Part shown: in pieces, positions 1 to 14,140 of the stretch
How the letters are laid out: each line of letters opens with the position of its first letter
Position numbering within the stretch: position 1 is the stretch's first letter
Assembly (NCBI RefSeq): GCF_003143855.1
Contig: NZ_QFRK01000006.1
Coordinates: 182,048-246,047, forward strand
Length of the DNA: 64,000 bases
Reading direction: 5' to 3'
Source: Streptomyces sp. NWU339
GTDB taxonomy: Bacteria; Actinomycetota; Actinomycetes; Streptomycetales; Streptomycetaceae
Notes under the pieces: model-generated
What the model was told of the DNA's origin: nothing
The model's input: only the letters and a program-made list of their open reading frames with translations
The model's database searches: none
Made by a program: the position numbers and the translations under genes

Positions 1-2313
<2,313 letters not shown>

Positions 2314-2336
2314 GAGTCAGGTCCCTTCCTTGAACG

Positions 2337-3929
2337 TCACTTGGCGGCAGCGGCCGGAGCGTCCTCGCCGAGCAGCTTGCCTTCGCTCGTCTCGAACTGC
2401 TTCTTGAAGGCCGCGATCGCGTCGCCCACGGCCTGGAGGGTGTCGTCCGACATCTTGCCGCCCTCGCGGATGGAGGTCATGAGGCCCTGCTCGCTGCGGT
2501 GCAGGTACTCCAGCAGCTCCTTCTCGAAGCGGCGGATGTCGGCGACCGGCACCTCGTCCATCTTGCCGGTGGTGCCGGCCCAGACGGAGACGACCTGGTC
2601 CTCGGTGGCCATCGGCTGGTACTGGTCCTGCTTCAGCAGCTCGACCATGCGCTGACCGCGCTCCAGCTGCGACTTCGACGCGGCGTCCAGGTCGGAACCG
2701 AAGGCGGCGAACGCCTCCAGCTCACGGAACTGGGCGAGGTCCACGCGCAGTCGGCCGGAGACCTGCTTCATCGCCTTGTGCTGGGCGGAGCCACCGACGC
2801 GGGAGACCGAGATACCGACGTTCAGGGCCGGACGCTGACCGGCGTTGAACAGGTCGGACTCCAGGAAGCACTGGCCGTCGGTGATGGAGATGACGTTGGT
2901 CGGGATGAACGCCGACACGTCGTTCGCCTTGGTCTCGACGATCGGCAGACCGGTCATCGAGCCCTTGCCCATCTCGTCGGAGAGCTTGGCGCAGCGCTCC
3001 AGGAGGCGGGAGTGCAGGTAGAAGACGTCACCCGGGTAGGCCTCGCGCCCCGGCGGGCGGCGCAGCAGCAGGGAGACGGCGCGGTAGGCGTCGGCCTGCT
3101 TCGACAGGTCGTCGAAGATGATCAGGACGTGCTTGCCCTGGTACATCCACTGCTGGCCGATGGCCGAGCCGGTGTAGGGCGCCAGGTACTTGAAGCCGGC
3201 CGGGTCGGACGCCGGGGCGGCGACGATGGTCGTGTACTCCAGGGCGCCGTTCTCCTCCAGCGCGCGGCGGACCGACGCGATGGTGGAGCCCTTCTGGCCG
3301 ACGGCGACGTAGATGCAGCGGACCTGCTTGTTCACGTCGCCGGAGCGCCAGTTGTCACGCTGGTTGATGATCGTGTCGACGGCCAGCGCGGTCTTGCCGG
3401 TGCCGCGGTCGCCGATGATCAGCTGACGCTGACCGCGGCCGATCGGGGTCATGGCGTCGACGGCCTTGTAGCCCGTCTCCATCGGCTCGTGCACCGACTT
3501 GCGCTGCATGACCGTGGGGGCCTGCAGTTCGAGGGCGCGGCGGCCCTCGGTCTCGATCTCGCCGAGGCCGTCGATCGGGTTGCCGAGCGGGTCGACCACG
3601 CGGCCGAGGTAGCCCTCGCCCACGGCGACGGACAGGACCTCGCCGGTGCGGGCGACCGGCTGGCCCTCCTCGATGCCGCTGAACTCACCGAGGACGATGG
3701 CACCGATCTCGCGCTCCTCGAGGTTGAGGGCGAGGCCGAGGGTGCCGTCCTCGAACTTCAGCAGCTCGTTGGCCATGGCCGAGGGAAGACCCTCGACCTT
3801 GGCGATGCCGTCGCCGGCGAGGGTGACCGTGCCGACTTCCTCGCGCGAGGCCGCGTCCGGCTTGTACGACTGGACGAAGTTCTCCAGTGCGTCCCGGATC
3901 TCCTCCGGCCGGATCGTGAGCTCCGCCAT
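2337..3929 (-). CDS. atpA: F1 ATP synthase subunit alpha
   Basis: Non-catalytic nucleotide-binding subunit of F1, 530 aa. The Walker A loop GDRGTGKTA lies near residues 173-181, with the family segments [20 protein letters not shown] and QKGSTIASV. The frame stays open 13 codons further upstream, but the conserved N-terminus [16 protein letters not shown] marks 3929 as the start, with GGGAGAGCAGGGAA just before it. A gap of about 182 bases separates it from atpH, the longest gap among the F1 genes of this operon. Confidence 0.97.
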   Translation of the reverse strand: MAELTIRPEEIRDALENFVQSYKPDAASREEVGTVTLAGDGIAKVEGLPSAMANELLKFEDGTLGLALNLEEREIGAIVLGEFSGIEEGQPVARTGEVLSVAVGEGYLGRVVDPLGNPIDGLGEIETEGRRALELQAPTVMQRKSVHEPMETGYKAVDAMTPIGRGQRQLIIGDRGTGKTALAVDTIINQRDNWRSGDVNKQVRCIYVAVGQKGSTIASVRRALEENGALEYTTIVAAPASDPAGFKYLAPYTGSAIGQQWMYQGKHVLIIFDDLSKQADAYRAVSLLLRRPPGREAYPGDVFYLHSRLLERCAKLSDEMGKGSMTGLPIVETKANDVSAFIPTNVISITDGQCFLESDLFNAGQRPALNVGISVSRVGGSAQHKAMKQVSGRLRVDLAQFRELEAFAAFGSDLDAASKSQLERGQRMVELLKQDQYQPMATEDQVVSVWAGTTGKMDEVPVADIRRFEKELLEYLHRSEQGLMTSIREGGKMSDDTLQAVGDAIAAFKKQFETSEGKLLGEDAPAAAAK

Positions 3930-4111
3930 CTGAGTTCCCTGCTCTCCTTGTTGGGCCCGAAGTTTCACTTTGGGGGTATTCCACGAGTCGGGACTCCCCC
4001 CAGAAGAGGTGAATCCTCTGCACGGCCCAACCAGGGCCGCAAGTACGTTCTTGGTGTTCAGTTGCTGCGTCGGTCACGTCTGTCGCGTCGTGCACGACTG
4101 CCGCGTCGGCG

Positions 4112-4927
4112 CTAGCTCGCCAGTCGGCGGCTCGCGTCCTCCAGCCGGTCCGCGATGGAGCCGTTGATGACCTCGTCGCCGACCTGCACCCGCATCCCGC
4201 CGATGACCTCGGGGTCCACGGCGAGGTTGAGGTGCATGCGGCGGCCGTAGAGCTTCGCGAGGCCGGCGCCGAGGCGCTGCTTCTGCACGTCGCTCAGCGG
4301 CACCGCGGAGGTGACGACGGCCACCATGCGGTCACGCCGCTCGGCGGCGAGCTTGGACAGGGACTCGAGTCCCGATTCCAGGCTACGTCCCCGCGGCGCG
4401 GTCACCAGACGCGTCACCAGACGTTCGGTGGTCGCGTGCGCCCTGCCTCCGAGCAGGCTGTGCAGCAGCTCGCTCTTGGCGGAGGTGGTGGCCTTGCGGT
4501 CGGTCAGCGCGGCGCGCAGTTCGTTGCTCGAGGAGACGATCCGGCCGAACCGGAACAGCTCGTCCTCGACACCGTCGAGCGCTCCCGCCTGCTGCGCGGC
4601 GGTGAGGTCGGCGAGGTCGGCCAGCTCCTCCAGTGCGTCCACCAGGTCGCGGGACTGCGACCAGCGGGAGCGCACCATGCCGGACACCAGGTCGGCGGCG
4701 GTGCCGCTGAGCTGGCTTCCGAGCAGGCGCTGGGCCAGTTCCGCCTTGGCCTCGCCGGCCTGCGCCGGGTCGGTGAGGACCCGGCGCAACGACACCTCGC
4801 GGTGGAGCAGCGCGGTGACGGCGGCCAGCTCTTCGGCGAGCGAGCCGGCGTCGACGGACGTGGAGTCCGTCAGCGCGTCGAGACGCTCACGTGCGGCTGC
4901 CAGGGCCTCGCGGCTCGCTCCGTTCAT
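4112..4927 (-). CDS. atpH: F1 ATP synthase subunit delta
   Basis: Peripheral stalk subunit that links F1 to subunit b. At 271 aa it is longer than the roughly 180-residue E. coli delta, as is usual in Streptomyces, because of an extended N-terminal part. The C-terminal part carries the OSCP/delta signature region (VTSAVPLSDVQKQRL, then VDPEVIGGMRVQVGDEVING). The ATG overlaps the atpF stop by four bases (ATGA), so the two are translationally coupled. Confidence 0.95.
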   Translation of the reverse strand: MNGASREALAAARERLDALTDSTSVDAGSLAEELAAVTALLHREVSLRRVLTDPAQAGEAKAELAQRLLGSQLSGTAADLVSGMVRSRWSQSRDLVDALEELADLADLTAAQQAGALDGVEDELFRFGRIVSSSNELRAALTDRKATTSAKSELLHSLLGGRAHATTERLVTRLVTAPRGRSLESGLESLSKLAAERRDRMVAVVTSAVPLSDVQKQRLGAGLAKLYGRRMHLNLAVDPEVIGGMRVQVGDEVINGSIADRLEDASRRLAS

Positions 4928-5469
4928 CGTGCGGCCTCGGCCTTCTGGTCGAGGTCGTCGAGGAACCGGTCGATCACGCGGCTCTGCCGGGCGTGGTCCT
5001 CGAGGGACTCGCCGACGAGCTTGCCGGCCAGGTCGGTGGCGAGCTTGCCGACGTCCTGGCGCAGCACCGACGCGGCGGCCTTGCGGTCCGCCTCGATCTG
5101 CGAGTGACCGGCGGCGATGATCTCCTCACGCTGCCGCTGGCCTTCCGCGCGCATCTCGGCGATGAGCGTGGCGCCCTGCTCCTGCGCCTCCTGGCGCAGG
5201 CGTGCGGCCTCGTGCCGGGCCTCGGCGAGCTGGGCCTTGTACTGCTCGAGAACGCTCTGTGCCTCGGTCTGAGCGGCCTCGGCCTTCTCGATACCGCCCT
5301 CGATGGCCTCGCGACGCTGCTCCAGAACCTTGTTGATGTTCGGGAGGAGCTTCTTGGCGAGGAAGCCGAAGACGATGACGAAGGCGAGCAGGCCGATGAC
5401 GAGCTCGGGAATCGGCGGGACGAGGGGGTTCTGAAGCTCCTCGGCCGCGATATGGAGCAGTGGGCTCAT
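4924..5469 (-). CDS. atpF: Fo ATP synthase subunit b
   Basis: Membrane-anchored peripheral stalk subunit, 181 aa. A single membrane segment near residues 21-42 (ELVIGLLAFVIVFGFLAKKL) is followed by a long charged, Ala/Glu/Gln-rich helix that would dimerise as a coiled coil and contact delta. The start has the usual MSPLLHIAAEE form. It lies between atpE (44-base gap) and atpH (four-base overlap). Confidence 0.95.
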   Translation of the reverse strand: MSPLLHIAAEELQNPLVPPIPELVIGLLAFVIVFGFLAKKLLPNINKVLEQRREAIEGGIEKAEAAQTEAQSVLEQYKAQLAEARHEAARLRQEAQEQGATLIAEMRAEGQRQREEIIAAGHSQIEADRKAAASVLRQDVGKLATDLAGKLVGESLEDHARQSRVIDRFLDDLDQKAEAAR

Positions 5470-5513
5470 ATCAGAGTGCCTTTCGTCTAGTGGGCCGGTC
5501 GTGGATCAGATGA

Positions 5514-5762
<249 letters not shown>

Positions 5763-5814
5763 TCACGGGCCGGTGGGGGTGGTCCACCGGTCGAATAGGG
5801 GCGGTGCGGGACGC

Positions 5815-6636
5815 TCAGTGCTGCTCGGCGAGCGCGCCCTGGATGTAGGTGCAGGCCAGGAGGATGAAGACGTATGCCTGCAGGGCCTGGATGAAGAGCT
5901 CGAAGACGGTCATCACCAGGACCATCAGGAACGAGACGCCGGCGTAGGCGATCCCGATGCCGTTCAGCAGGTACCAGCTGGCGATGGTGAACAGCACCAG
6001 CAGGATGTGGCCCGCGAACATGTTCGCGAAGAGTCGCACGGCGTGGGTGAAGGGCCGCACGAGCAGGTTCGAGAAGGCCTCGATCAGCATGACGACCGGC
6101 AGCGCGGCACCGAGCGACTTGTCGTAGCCGGTGAAGTTCTTCAGGGCACCGGTGAAGCCTTGCCGCTTGAAGGTCAGCGAGACCCAGACGATGTAGACGA
6201 CCAGCGCGAGGCCCAGCGGGTAGGCGAAGATCGACGTCACCGGCATCTGGGCGAGCGGGATGATCGACCAGAGGTTCATCATCCAGACGAAGAAGAACAG
6301 CGCGACGATGAACGGGACGTACTTCTCGCCCTCGCGCTTGCCCATCGTCTCGTAGACGACACCCCGGCGGACGAAGTCGTAGCCGGCCTCGGCGACCATC
6401 TGGAGCTTGCCGGGGACGACCTGGGGCCGGCGGAACGCCGCCCAGAAGAAGCCGATGATGATGATCGAGCCGAGCAGCGCCAGCAGCATCGTCTTGTTGA
6501 AGTACACGCTGCTGTCGGCGTCGCCCCACAGGGGCTCGAACAGGAACGAGTGCAGCCCGGGAGACGGGAAGCCACAGCCGTCGAAGATGTGGCAGTCGGT
6601 CTCGAAGGCGAGCACCTGTGTCGGGTCAGCACTCAC
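5815..6636 (-). CDS. atpB: Fo ATP synthase subunit a
   Basis: Stator proton channel, 273 aa with five to six membrane segments. The essential Arg lies in RPFTHAVRLFANMFAGH, and the C-terminal helix contains the conserved polar segment GALAEQH. An in-frame ATG exists 36 bases upstream. I chose the GTG at 6636 because AAGGAG stands at proper distance before it and the protein then begins with the family's SADPTQVLAFETDCHIF. It follows atpI after about 220 non-coding bases. Confidence 0.93.
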   Translation of the reverse strand: MSADPTQVLAFETDCHIFDGCGFPSPGLHSFLFEPLWGDADSSVYFNKTMLLALLGSIIIIGFFWAAFRRPQVVPGKLQMVAEAGYDFVRRGVVYETMGKREGEKYVPFIVALFFFVWMMNLWSIIPLAQMPVTSIFAYPLGLALVVYIVWVSLTFKRQGFTGALKNFTGYDKSLGAALPVVMLIEAFSNLLVRPFTHAVRLFANMFAGHILLVLFTIASWYLLNGIGIAYAGVSFLMVLVMTVFELFIQALQAYVFILLACTYIQGALAEQH

Positions 6637-6861
6637 CGCGGGCTCCTTCAGCGTGGCGCATGGATTCGGCAACCTCGTGGTGTCGGCGCGGCACGGGGCC
6701 GCGGTTCGGCACGGGACTGGTGTTACGGATGTGGGGGCGGCAGTGGGGCATCTCGCCTCGCGATGTGACAGGCGTCAGCTCGGATGCCCGCGCCCGCGAT
6801 GCCGCAGTTGGCACCGGACGATAGCAGGGTCCGTCGTGCGCCTTTATCCCGGCCCTACGCC

Positions 6862-7311
6862 TCACGACGGCCGCTCCGTGGATTCCTTCTTCTCCGCCGC
6901 GTTCCTGGCCGTCGCCGGCTCGGGGTCCACGTAGAAGGTCTTGGCCTTCATCGTGGCCCGCGCCTGCGCGGCGACCCAGGTGAGGGTGGAGACGAGCAGC
7001 GAGAGGGCGAAGACCTTCGGGTGGAACAGGGTCGTGTCCTTGAAGAGCGCGATGAAGACGAAGATCAGCAGGATCTGCGTCATGTACATCATCAGCCCCA
7101 TCGCCTGGAACAGATGAGGTATCGACCTGGCGATCCACTGCAGGACGTACAGACCCGTGCCCATGAGCAGGATCACGAGCAGCGCCCCGATGACCGCTCC
7201 GATCACCCCCTGGCCGCCTTCGACGGCACCACCGACCGCGACCGCGACCGCACCGACGGCAGCGGTGGGGACGGCAGCCTGGATCAGAATCCGGACGTCG
7301 TTGGACGGCAT
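6862..7311 (-). CDS. atpI: ATP synthase accessory protein I
   Basis: Small membrane protein (149 aa) with four hydrophobic segments, first gene of the atp operon. AtpI-family proteins assist c-ring assembly, or act as a channel for Mg2+/Ca2+; which applies here cannot be read from sequence. The charged tail ends in RNAAEKKESTERPS. An upstream in-frame ATG at 7347 is possible, but the ATG at 7311 has GGAG seven bases before it and gives the expected MPSNDVRIL start. Confidence 0.85.
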   Translation of the reverse strand: MPSNDVRILIQAAVPTAAVGAVAVAVGGAVEGGQGVIGAVIGALLVILLMGTGLYVLQWIARSIPHLFQAMGLMMYMTQILLIFVFIALFKDTTLFHPKVFALSLLVSTLTWVAAQARATMKAKTFYVDPEPATARNAAEKKESTERPS

Positions 7312-7456
7312 GACGGAACTCCGCTTTGAGCAGGGGGCATGAGGCACATGAGATGTCGTCGGGGACGAGCGTAGTCCCCCGGATGGAGTGAGTTTTCCTC
7401 CCCACCGTCGAACCGTTGCACCACGGTCCGCCGGCTCTCTCCGGTGAGACTCGTGA

Positions 7457-7497
7457 ACGGTATCACAAACTATTTGATGGACTCTTTACCTAATGGG
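7457..7497 (-). promoter_or_regulatory. AT-rich probable promoter region of the atp operon
   Basis: An unusually AT-rich block lies about 150-190 bases upstream of atpI. On the minus strand it holds TAGTTT and GATACC, either of which could be a -10 box, but no clear -35 box at standard spacing. It sits between the wecA terminator hairpin and atpI, where the operon promoter should be. The rest of the 7312-7681 gap holds no gene. Confidence 0.3.
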
Positions 7498-7565
7498 CGC
7501 GCAGAACGTCACGCACGAGAGTGAAGCGGCACGCCTGAGCGCGCGCGAGGGTGACTTGTCTGATA

Positions 7566-7587
7566 TTGGGGTGCTTCGCACCCCCAA
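7566..7587 (-). terminator. Hairpin terminator downstream of wecA
   Basis: Inverted repeat GGGGTGC / GCACCCC with a three-base loop. On the minus strand it is followed by an A/T-rich stretch (AATATCAGA). It lies about 95 bases after the wecA stop and before the atp promoter region, so it would separate the two transcripts. Confidence 0.6.
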
Positions 7588-7681
7588 GAGCGCCCCATCA
7601 CAGCCCCACGACTTGGCAATGCTCTAGTCGGATTCTTACCTTGACCGTGCCGCCCGCCCCGACGTCCGTCGTGACGCCCCG

Positions 7682-9058
7682 TCAGCGGGAGCTGCTGGCC
7701 TTCCCCCGGTCGCCCAGACGTGCGCGGTGGCCGAGGGCCGTCGCGCCGTTGACGCCCGAGACGCCGGCGGCGACCGGGGCGCGGTGGCCGTCAGCGGCCT
7801 CCTCGGGGCCCTCGGGGGCATCGGCGGCCCGTGACCGCGCCGTGGCGGGGTCGCCGGAGGCTTCCGGCGCTTCCGGCGTCACCAGGGCCCTGCGGCGGCG
7901 GTAGCGCGGCGGGACGAACGCCTCCGCCCAGCGCGGCGCGCGCGGGGTGAACCGGGGCAGCAGGAGCAGCAGCAGACCGATGGCGCTCAGGATGACGACG
8001 CTCAGCACGATCCACATGGACGCCGAGTTGACCGAGTAGGCGAGCGCGCCGAAGGCGATCAGCGCCGACCAGAAGTACATGATCAGCACCGCCCTGCTGT
8101 GCGAGTGGCCGATCTCCAGCAGACGGTGGTGCAGATGGCCCCGGTCCGCCGCGAACGGCGACTGGCCGCGCCAGGTGCGCCGCACGATGGCCAGGACCAG
8201 GTCGGCGGCCGGCACCGCGATGATCGTCAGCGGCAGCAGCAGCGGGATGTAGACCGGCACCGTCTGGTGCACGGCCTCCCTCTCCGAACCCGCGTACAGG
8301 TTCAGCGCGTCCGGGTCGACCTGGCCTGTGATGGAGATCGCACCGGCGGCGAGGACCAGGCCGATGAGCATGGAGCCGGAGTCGCCCATGAAGATCCGCG
8401 CGGGATGCATGTTGTGCGGCAGGAAGCCCAGGCACATGCCCATGAGGATGGCCGCGAAGAGCGTGGCGGGGGCTGCCGCCTCGATGTTGTAGCCGAACCA
8501 GATGCGGTAGGCGTACAGGAAGAACGCGCACGCGGCGATGCACACCATGCCCGCCGCCAGCCCGTCCAGACCGTCGACGAAGTTCACCGCGTTGATGGTG
8601 ATGACCACCAGTGCGACCGTGAAGAGCGTGCTCTGCCACTGGGTGAGCGCCACCGTGCCGACACCCGGCAGCGGGATCCACAGGATCGTCAGACCCTGCA
8701 TGACCATCACACCGGCGGCGATCATCTGGCCGCCCAGCTTGATCAGGGCGTCGATCTCGAACTTGTCGTCCAGCACCCCGATCAGCCAGATCAAGGCGGC
8801 CCCTGACAGCAGGGCGCGCGGTTCGTTGGACCTCTCGAAGAGCTCGTTCAGGTTCGTCAGGTGGCCGGCCACCAGCAGGCCCGCGCACAAGCCGAAGAAC
8901 ATGGCGATACCGCCGAGCCGCGGAGTGGGTTCTCGGTGCACGTCACGTGCCCGGATCTCCGGCATCGCCCCCGCCACGATCGCGAACTTCCGTACCGGCC
9001 CTGTCAGCAGATACGTCACCGCGGCCGTGATGCAGAGCGTCAGCAGGTATTCACGCAC
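7682..9058 (-). CDS. wecA: UDP-GlcNAc (or related) : undecaprenyl-phosphate 1-phosphate transferase
   Basis: Polytopic membrane enzyme of the MraY/WecA/TagO family. It moves a sugar-1-phosphate from UDP-HexNAc to undecaprenyl phosphate, the first step in wall glycopolymer synthesis. Family motifs seen: PRLGGIAMF, NAVNFVDGLDGLAAGM, ARIFMGDSGSMLIG and the cytoplasmic DRGHLHHRLLEIGHSHSRAVL loop with its His cluster. The first 350 residues are mostly membrane helices, followed by a hydrophilic Ala/Arg-rich tail of about 80 residues. A GTG four codons upstream (9070) is an alternative start; the GTG at 9058 gives the usual MREYLL start and has GGGGAAG before it. The exact sugar substrate is inferred, not seen. 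Confidence 0.88.
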   Translation of the reverse strand: MREYLLTLCITAAVTYLLTGPVRKFAIVAGAMPEIRARDVHREPTPRLGGIAMFFGLCAGLLVAGHLTNLNELFERSNEPRALLSGAALIWLIGVLDDKFEIDALIKLGGQMIAAGVMVMQGLTILWIPLPGVGTVALTQWQSTLFTVALVVITINAVNFVDGLDGLAAGMVCIAACAFFLYAYRIWFGYNIEAAAPATLFAAILMGMCLGFLPHNMHPARIFMGDSGSMLIGLVLAAGAISITGQVDPDALNLYAGSEREAVHQTVPVYIPLLLPLTIIAVPAADLVLAIVRRTWRGQSPFAADRGHLHHRLLEIGHSHSRAVLIMYFWSALIAFGALAYSVNSASMWIVLSVVILSAIGLLLLLLPRFTPRAPRWAEAFVPPRYRRRRALVTPEAPEASGDPATARSRAADAPEGPEEAADGHRAPVAAGVSGVNGATALGHRARLGDRGKASSSR

Positions 9059-9175
9059 GGGCTTCCCCACAGGTCTCGCTGGCCATCACAGCCCCACACC
9101 CTAGCGAGGCACGCATACGGGTGAGGACTTCCGGGTAGCGACGATGGTTGCACGAGTGACTGTGCGGTCGGCCCG

Positions 9176-9243
9176 GCATGCGGGTGCGCCTACCCCGCAT
9201 GCGCGCCGATACGGGTGCGAGAACCCGGCCGGGTGAGCCGGGT
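9176..9243 (-). terminator. Two hairpins downstream of the glyA-like gene
   Basis: Inverted repeats GCATGCGGG / CCCGCATGC (9176-9202) and ACCCGGC / GCCGGGT (9223-9243) lie 10-75 bases past the stop of the gene ending at 9252. Neither has a U tract, which is common for Streptomyces terminators. The first could instead be an operator for wecA. Confidence 0.4.
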
Positions 9244-9251
9244 GACACGTC

Positions 9252-10496
<1,245 letters not shown>

Positions 10497-10569
10497 GGTG
10501 GGCTCCCGGACGTCGACGCCGGCGTACGACCAATGTAGGCCCGCCACCCCCGGGCCGCCCGGCCGCCGC

Positions 10570-10604
10570 GCTCTCCCGGGGGTGCCGGACGCCCCCCGGA
10601 GAGC
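10570..10604 (-). repeat. Strong inverted repeat in the glyA leader
   Basis: GCTCTCC-GGGGG pairs with CCCCC-GGGAGAGC around a short GC-rich loop, about 75-110 bases before the glyA start and about 170 bases after the preceding gene. It could be an upstream terminator or a leader hairpin. No known riboswitch consensus was recognised. Confidence 0.45.
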
Positions 10605-10777
10605 GGCGGGCGGTCGCCTCGCAGCCACCACCGCCCCGACAGCCCGTACGGAGCCCGCCCGGACGACCGGACGGCCCGCCACACGATGGCGGTGTGAACG
10701 GCCCGGGACCGTGGCGCCCGGGGCAGGGCCCCCGCACCCCGGGCAGGACGGCCGGACGCGCGACCCGGGCGGAGCGG

Positions 10778-11455
10778 TCAGGCCCGGGTCGGGACGCCGG
10801 TGAGGGCGGTGACGACCGGGTCCAGGGCCTGGTGTATCTCGTCGCCGATGGAGCGGAAGAGGGGCAGGGGTGCCCCGTACGGGTCGAAGACCTCGTCCGC
10901 CTCGGCGGTCGGGGCCAGCAGCCAGCCGCGCAGCGCGGCGGCGGCGCGGACCAGGGCACGGGCGCGCATGACCAGGCCGTCGTCCAGCGGGGGCAGCGTC
11001 GCCGGGTCGATCGCGTTCACCAGGCGGGTGAACTCCTTCAGGGTGAAGGTGCGCAGGCCCGCCGAGTGGCCCATGGAGATGACCTGGGCGCGGTGGTCCC
11101 GGGTCGCGGTCAGGACCAGGTCGGCGCGGATGACGTGCTCGTCCAGCAGCTCACGGCCGACGAAGCCGGAGGCGTCCGCGCCGAACTCGGCCAGCACGGT
11201 CTCCGCGTGCGTCTCCATCGGCGCGCCCTCGTGGCCCCAGGTGCCCGCGCTCTCCACGATCAGGCCGCAGCCCAGGATGCCCAGCCGCTGGTTCACGAAA
11301 TGCCGGGTCAACCGCTCGGTGATGGGCGAACGGCAGACGTTTCCGGTGCTGACGTGGAGGATGCGGAAGCTGTCGCGCGGAAACCCGAAGGTGGTCGTCT
11401 CCTCCGCGTCGCTCTCCCCGTTGCCTATGCCACGCCCCGACTCGGGCGCCGTCAA
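10778..11455 (-). CDS. Low-molecular-weight protein-tyrosine-phosphatase-fold protein, active-site Cys replaced by Ser
   Basis: A 225-aa protein with the LMW-PTP fold signature HVSTGNVCRSPITERL at residues 34-49 and a DPYG loop (VFDPYGAPLPLF) that would carry the general acid. In active family members the first position of the C-x5-R loop is Cys. Here the codon at 11348-11350 is AGC, giving Ser36, while Arg42 is kept. A classical phosphocysteine mechanism is therefore unlikely, and a binding or scaffolding role, or a different chemistry, is inferred. The start is a TTG overlapping the sua5 stop (TTGA) with GAGGTGG before it, so it is coupled to that gene. Confidence 0.8.
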   Translation of the reverse strand: MTAPESGRGIGNGESDAEETTTFGFPRDSFRILHVSTGNVCRSPITERLTRHFVNQRLGILGCGLIVESAGTWGHEGAPMETHAETVLAEFGADASGFVGRELLDEHVIRADLVLTATRDHRAQVISMGHSAGLRTFTLKEFTRLVNAIDPATLPPLDDGLVMRARALVRAAAALRGWLLAPTAEADEVFDPYGAPLPLFRSIGDEIHQALDPVVTALTGVPTRA

Positions 11456-12099
11456 TTCGCCACCTCGAGGTCGGGTACCACTTTGCGCAGCTCCTCCGGG
11501 GAGACGGCGCCTTCGCGCAGCAGTACGGGCACGGGGCGCGTGACGTCGACGATCGACGAGGGGACGATGCCCGGGGTGGGCCCGCCGTCGAGGTAGACGG
11601 AGACGGAGTCGCCGAGCATGTCCTGCGCCGCGTCGCAGCTCTCCGGCGCGGGGTGCCCGGTCAGGTTGGCCGAGGAGACGGCCATCGGGCCGACCTCGGT
11701 GAGCAGTTCGATGGCGACCGGGTGCAGCGGCATCCGTACGGCGACCGTGCCCCGGGTGTCCCCGAGGTCCCACTGGAGGGACGGCTGGTGCCGGGCGACC
11801 AGGGTCAGCGCGCCCGGCCAGAAGGCGTCGACCAGTTCCCAGGCCTGCTCGGAGAAGTCGGTGACCAGGCCGTGCAGGGTGTTCGGCGAGCCGATGAGCA
11901 CCGGCGTGGGCATGTTGCGGCCGCGTCCCTTGGCCTCCAGGAGGTCGGCGACGGCCTCCCCGGTGAACGCGTCCGCGCCGATGCCGTAGACCGTGTCCGT
12001 CGGCAGCACCACGAGCTCGCCCCGGCGGACGGCGGACGCGGCTTCACGCAGACCGGTCGCGCGATCGGTCGCGTCGTTGGTGTCGTATCGCCGAGCCAT
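11452..12099 (-). CDS. L-threonylcarbamoyladenylate synthase (Sua5/YwlC/TsaC)
   Basis: Makes threonylcarbamoyl-AMP from threonine, bicarbonate and ATP, the first step of t6A37 modification of ANN-decoding tRNAs. The 215-aa YrdC domain shows VVLPTDTVYGIGADAF, KGRGRNMPTPVLIG, RMPLHPVAIELL and GPMAVSSANLTGHP. It is the short single-domain form without the C-terminal Sua5 domain. The ATG at 12099 has GAGGAGG eight bases upstream. It follows prmC by about 55 bases and overlaps the downstream phosphatase-fold gene, so prmC, this gene and that one form one operon around translation factors. Confidence 0.93.
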   Translation of the reverse strand: MARRYDTNDATDRATGLREAASAVRRGELVVLPTDTVYGIGADAFTGEAVADLLEAKGRGRNMPTPVLIGSPNTLHGLVTDFSEQAWELVDAFWPGALTLVARHQPSLQWDLGDTRGTVAVRMPLHPVAIELLTEVGPMAVSSANLTGHPAPESCDAAQDMLGDSVSVYLDGGPTPGIVPSSIVDVTRPVPVLLREGAVSPEELRKVVPDLEVAN

Positions 12100-12154
12100 C
12101 TGGCGGGCCTCCTCGTACACGTGCGGCTGGGGGTGGGTGAAGTCTGCGGGGGGC

Positions 12155-13036
12155 TCACGGGACCGCCTTGCGGGCGGTGGCGAACCGGGGCCGGTTGTTC
12201 AGATCGGGATGGTCGGCGGCGTCCGTCCAGCCGCGGTCCTCGGCGAAGATCCACGGCACCTGGCCGCCCTGGGTGTCGGCGTGCTCGACGACGACCACCC
12301 CGCCGGGGCGCAGCAGCCGGTGCGCGGTGCGTTCCAGGCCGCGGATGAGGTCGAGGCCGTCCTCGCCGGAGAACAGCGCCATCTCGGGGTCGTGGTCACG
12401 CGCCTCGGGGGCGACGTACTCCCATTCGGTGAGCGGGATGTACGGCGGGTTGGAGATCACCAGGTCGACCTGGCCGTCGAGGTCCGGGAAGGCCGTCAGG
12501 GCGTTCCCCTGGCGCAGTTCGACCCTTGACCCCTCCATGTTCTTGCGGGTCCACACCAGGGCGTCCTCGGACATCTCCACGGCGTACACCCGGGACCGCG
12601 GGACCTCCTGGGCCAGTGCGAGCGCGATCGCGCCCGAGCCGGTGCACAGGTCGACGACGCACGGCTCGACGACGTCCATGGCCCGTACCGCGTCTATGGC
12701 CCATCCGACGACCGACTCGGTCTCCGGGCGCGGCACGAACACCCCTGGTCCCACCTGGAGTTCGAGGTAGCGGAAGTAGGCGTGCCCGGTGATGTGCTGG
12801 AGCGGCTCGCGCGCCTCGCGGCGGGCGACGACCTCCCAGTACCGGGCGTCGAAGTCGGAGTCCTTCACCTGATGCAGCTCGCCGCGCTTGACTCCGTGCA
12901 CGAACGCGGCGAGTTCCTCCGCGTCGGTGCGCGGCGAGGGCACGCCGGCGTCGGCGAGCCGCTGGGTGGCCTGGGCCACCTCCGTGAGCAGCACGCTGCG
13001 GGGGTTCGGGGGGCGCCCCCCAAATGGTTGCTGCAC
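12155..13036 (-). CDS. prmC: Release factor glutamine N5-methyltransferase
   Basis: SAM-dependent enzyme (293 aa) that methylates the Gln of the GGQ motif in RF1 and RF2. It has the HemK N-terminal helical domain, a SAM-binding stretch (CVVDLCTGSGAIALALA) and the diagnostic catalytic NPPY (LVISNPPYIPLTEWEY). The GTG start at 13036 is supported by GGAGGA five bases upstream. It lies 27 bases downstream of prfA, which encodes its substrate. Confidence 0.94.
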   Translation of the reverse strand: MQQPFGGRPPNPRSVLLTEVAQATQRLADAGVPSPRTDAEELAAFVHGVKRGELHQVKDSDFDARYWEVVARREAREPLQHITGHAYFRYLELQVGPGVFVPRPETESVVGWAIDAVRAMDVVEPCVVDLCTGSGAIALALAQEVPRSRVYAVEMSEDALVWTRKNMEGSRVELRQGNALTAFPDLDGQVDLVISNPPYIPLTEWEYVAPEARDHDPEMALFSGEDGLDLIRGLERTAHRLLRPGGVVVVEHADTQGGQVPWIFAEDRGWTDAADHPDLNNRPRFATARKAVP

Positions 13037-13063
13037 GCTGGTCCTCCGGGCTGTCTACGAGAG

Positions 13064-14140
<1,077 letters not shown>

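Noticed and set aside
2499..4115. 538-codon plus-strand frame opposite atpA
   Set aside because: It is the antisense shadow of atpA; the translation is Asp/Val/Leu/Gly-rich and lacks any motif.
10497..10777. ZTP or THF riboswitch upstream of glyA
   Set aside because: The conserved motifs of these riboswitch classes could not be found on the minus strand; only a plain GC hairpin is present.
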